Position numbers and translations under genes: made by a program
The notes under the pieces: generated by a model
Told to the model about the DNA's origin: nothing
Seen by the model: only the letters and a program-made list of their open reading frames with translations
The model's database searches: none
Assembly: GCA_964035795.1 (NCBI GenBank)
Contig: OZ038326.1
Span: 957,803 to 1,021,802, forward strand
DNA length: 64,000 nt
Source: Pterobdella sp. o SKG-2022
Lineage: Eukaryota; Annelida; Clitellata; Hirudinida; Piscicolidae
Direction of reading: 5' to 3'
In this document: piece after piece, positions 61,274 to 64,000 of the stretch
Numbering within the stretch: the stretch's first letter is position 1
How the letters are laid out: every line of letters begins with the position of its first letter

Positions 61274-64000
61274 ATGGAGGCCATCTTCAACTCTCCACTG
61301 CCTAAACCTTGGTCCATTGGCAGTACAGAAAATGGAAGAATTTTTTTCATTAAGTAATTAAAAGTTAACTGCTATTTATAAAGTCTTTAAATATTTTGTT
61401 CTGCTTAGCAGAAGGTTTGATAGAAGAATATAAAACTTATTTGTTAAAATAGAAGGCATAATCTTGACATAATAATAATAATAAAGATTTTTTTTATCAA
61501 TATTATTTATGCTATTATTTAATTTTTTTATTATTTCTATTTTTATGTGAGCAACTTGCCTCCCATCAGTGAGGAGACGAGAGTGACCTCCTGGTTACAC
61601 CCCAAACTTAAGCAACCCATACAAACTGGATTCTTCCAAGACGAATGTGAGTGATTTATCCTCTGTCACGCTTTTAATATATTATAATTTAATGAATTAA
61701 TTTTCATAATTATATATTATAAACATTAATATACTATTATATATTAAATTAATTTAAAAAAATTTTTAATTTTATATTCCAATATTATTTATTGTTAGTT
61801 TTATGCGCTTCAAATCAACTTCTTATGTACCCTGTGTTAAATGCTTCAGTTAAATAAAGAGTGTTAGATAAAAAAATTAAAAATAGCATATGTTGCTTCA
61901 TAGACGCCAGAGGCTCCTGTGAGAAAGATTACACGCTGGACCAAAGAGAGTACTACATCGAGTAAGACATGCTGAAACATCTACTGTACCATAATAACTG
62001 ACGAGCATACAAAAAAATTCTTTTCAAACAAATAGAATTTAAATTTTAATTAATATGTTATACTTAGATGATATATATAGTTTAAATTTTACTCAAATAA
62101 TAGATAAATTAGTTAGAATGAAAATTTCCAGCCATTTAACTTTCACAACTTCATGGAACATCCCGTCTGAAAAGCCATTAGTACCTCAACCAGATGTTAA
62201 AAGGTGGGAGGTTGTTGCTCTTGTATGAGAAAAACGACTAAAAACCCACAATATTAGTCTTAGTATATTAGTTAAATATGGAGGTAAAACACAAAAAAGT
62301 TTAAAAATTCAGTCCCATATTTTTATCATTCAAATTTCAAAAAATTTTTTTTTCCAGAGATATCATAAGAGCCGCATCTCCCTCACCACTCAGAAGATCA
62401 GTTAGAGCGCATACAGTTTGATATTAAATCAATAATATGATTTGTCTAGCTAATCTATTTAATGCTGGTTTGGTATCGATAGCTTAGTATTTTTTTGAGA
62501 TTTTTTGAAAAACTTTTAATTTAGAAATTTATTGTTTAATTTATATTGATCTTTTTAGAATTCAGCTCGAAGAAAAAGCTTGAAACAAAAGTAAGAAATT
62601 ACTAATAATTGAATAAAATGAGATCTTTAATGAAAATTTTAAGTAGTGAAAATTCAATTAAACGAGTTCTTAATGACATCTGATCGCCAATACACCAACA
62701 CCCAGATCTCCAGCCGTGAAGAGGAATCAAAACTCTCAAGTGATCATAAGGGATTGGATATATCGACAAGTTGGTTTTTATTATATTTATTATTTATCAT
62801 TTTCCCTAATAATCACGTTTAAGTTTTTTTGGTAAAAATGTATCGATTTTTTGAAGGAAGGAGGGCTGGGGCCTCTGAAGTCCTGGAAGAAGAGATGGGG
62901 TGTTTTGGCTGATCTTTGCCTCTTCGTTTACAAAGGTTTTCAAAGTTTGCAAGATGATAAATTTTATGTGATATACAAACTCTAGAACTCATGATATTTC
63001 AATAATGCGTGGTATTTTAACAAAAATTGTTTAAAAATTTTTTTTGAATTTTGATTCAAGGGCCAGAAGAAGGATCTGTTTTGGTATCGATACTTTTGCC
63101 CTCTTACCAGATCACACCTTGTCCCAAAGATGGACAAAAACATGTTATAAAAGTAAGATTTGTCAAATTTTTTTATACTGTTGGAACAGTCAAAATTCAC
63201 TGAAAATATTTCATAAAACGAACTTATACCACAGATTGAGCATGAAAACATGAAGTCGGCTTACTTCGCCTGTGATAACATACATTCCTACATGAAATGG
63301 TTGGAGCTTATAAACCAAGCTGCGTCTGGAGTCGAACCTGAGAAAGAAAATGATCAAAAAGATAACTTAAAGTATAATAACTACAACCAAAATACCAATA
63401 CTAATGGCATGCATAACTTACAAAATAACACTCAAAGAGAATTTCCAAAACCAGAAATACGCCAAACTAATTATAAAAGTTACTCTGTTGAAAACAATAC
63501 ACAAGCTCAAGAATTCAATAAAAACCAAGCCAAAGTGTTTATAAGCAATTCCAAAGATTCCAACTTAGTTGCTTGGAATGAGGATTTAGATTCGAGTAGA
63601 GTGATAGAGAGGTATGAGCTTGACGAAGCTTCCTTCATTAACTTCAATAACGATCCCCTACAAAAACAAAAATTATCCAATAATCTATCAAATGATGAAA
63701 AAAATATTGCTGAATTGAAATTCAGAAGCCATTACCCAGAAAACATGGTGCTCAACAACAATATGATGAACAATGACCAACCTAGTACTCTGGACGTTGT
63801 AGACTCAAACCATATGAAGGAAAACATAGGCTCCGAAATAGCTAATGAGTTATCTGATTCAAGAAAAAATCTCGCTAAAACTGTTGTTATCTATCCAGGA
63901 ATAAACTTCAACAAAGCTATTGCTCACGGGCAGACAAGCGATAGTTTTGATAGAGTGAAAGAATGGACCGAAAGCCAAAAACAGTTTTACAATGTGAACC
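61274..64000 (+). CDS. PLEKHA5/6/7-type WW-PH protein, copy 2, 3' end outside window
   Basis: Exons 61274-61353, 61570-61646, 61904-61961, 62132-62203, 62358-62400 (or 62415), 62559-62590, 62706-62769, 62857-62935, 63061-63152 and the start of 63235 onward repeat the gene at 26924. Both WW domains (the second with Cys in place of its first Trp) and the whole PH domain are present. The window ends inside the long Asn-rich exon 10, so nothing can be said about the coiled-coil part. Confidence 0.86.

Larger units (their letters stand above)
51486..64000. repeat. Long direct repeat, copy 2 (runs off the window)
   Basis: Same sequence as 17136-29650, offset 34,350 bp, same orientation. It starts abruptly in an intron of the SEC23IP-like gene with no N run. 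Genes in it correspond one to one to those of copy 1. Confidence 0.97.

Overview
The window reads as nuclear DNA of an AT-rich invertebrate animal. Genes are split by mostly short GT-AG introns (smallest seen 57 bp), the intergenic DNA is very AT-rich, and the proteins are animal families: TFG, LARP7, GID8, UBE2G1, TM9SF4, a PLEKHA5/6/7-type WW-PH protein, a SEC23IP/DDHD-type protein and a SUEL-lectin membrane protein. A small heat-shock protein with two alpha-crystallin domains in tandem is a layout known from flatworms (Sm-p40, Tsp36), so a platyhelminth is my best guess. That is inference. Two runs of exactly 200 N (10291-10490, 32059-32258) are scaffold gaps.

Layout. 1-300: decayed LINE tail. 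1515-2952 (-): bZIP transcription factor, head-to-head with GID8 (3374-4773, +), whose third intron carries a fold-back element. 5234-7789 (+): UBE2G1, complete at 170 aa. 9305-11081 (-): two-domain small heat-shock protein with a (CA)n/gap intron. 13574-15596: exons of unidentified genes. 17284-23909 (+): SUEL-CUB-sushi-TM membrane protein with a tRNA-Leu(AAG) antisense in an intron. 24405-26074 (-): unidentified exons. 26924-32040 (+): PLEKHA-type gene running into a gap. 32680-36283 (+): C-terminal half of TM9SF4. 37942-40889 (+): LARP7, followed by a 5'-truncated LINE with poly(A) and target-site duplication (41068-42736). 43282-45478 (-): TFG, complete at 400 aa. 45832-51312 (+): SEC23IP-like gene, cut off after the start of its SAM domain.

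At 51486 the sequence jumps back. 51486-64000 repeats 17136-29650 with no difference in any segment I compared (offset 34,350 bp), so the SUEL gene, the tRNA, the unidentified minus-strand exons and the start of the PLEKHA gene appear twice. This is either a very young head-to-tail tandem duplication or a false join in the assembly. The join lies just after a (GTA)n microsatellite in a SEC23IP-like intron.

Functional links. TFG and the SEC23IP-like gene start 353 bp apart on opposite strands. Both families act at COPII endoplasmic-reticulum exit sites, so a shared promoter would co-express partners of one pathway. The SEC23IP-like protein has lost the serine of its lipase GxSxG motif. GID8 and UBE2G1 both belong to ubiquitin pathways, but nothing here shows that they work together. 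I found no bacterial-type operon, CRISPR array or viral gene set.
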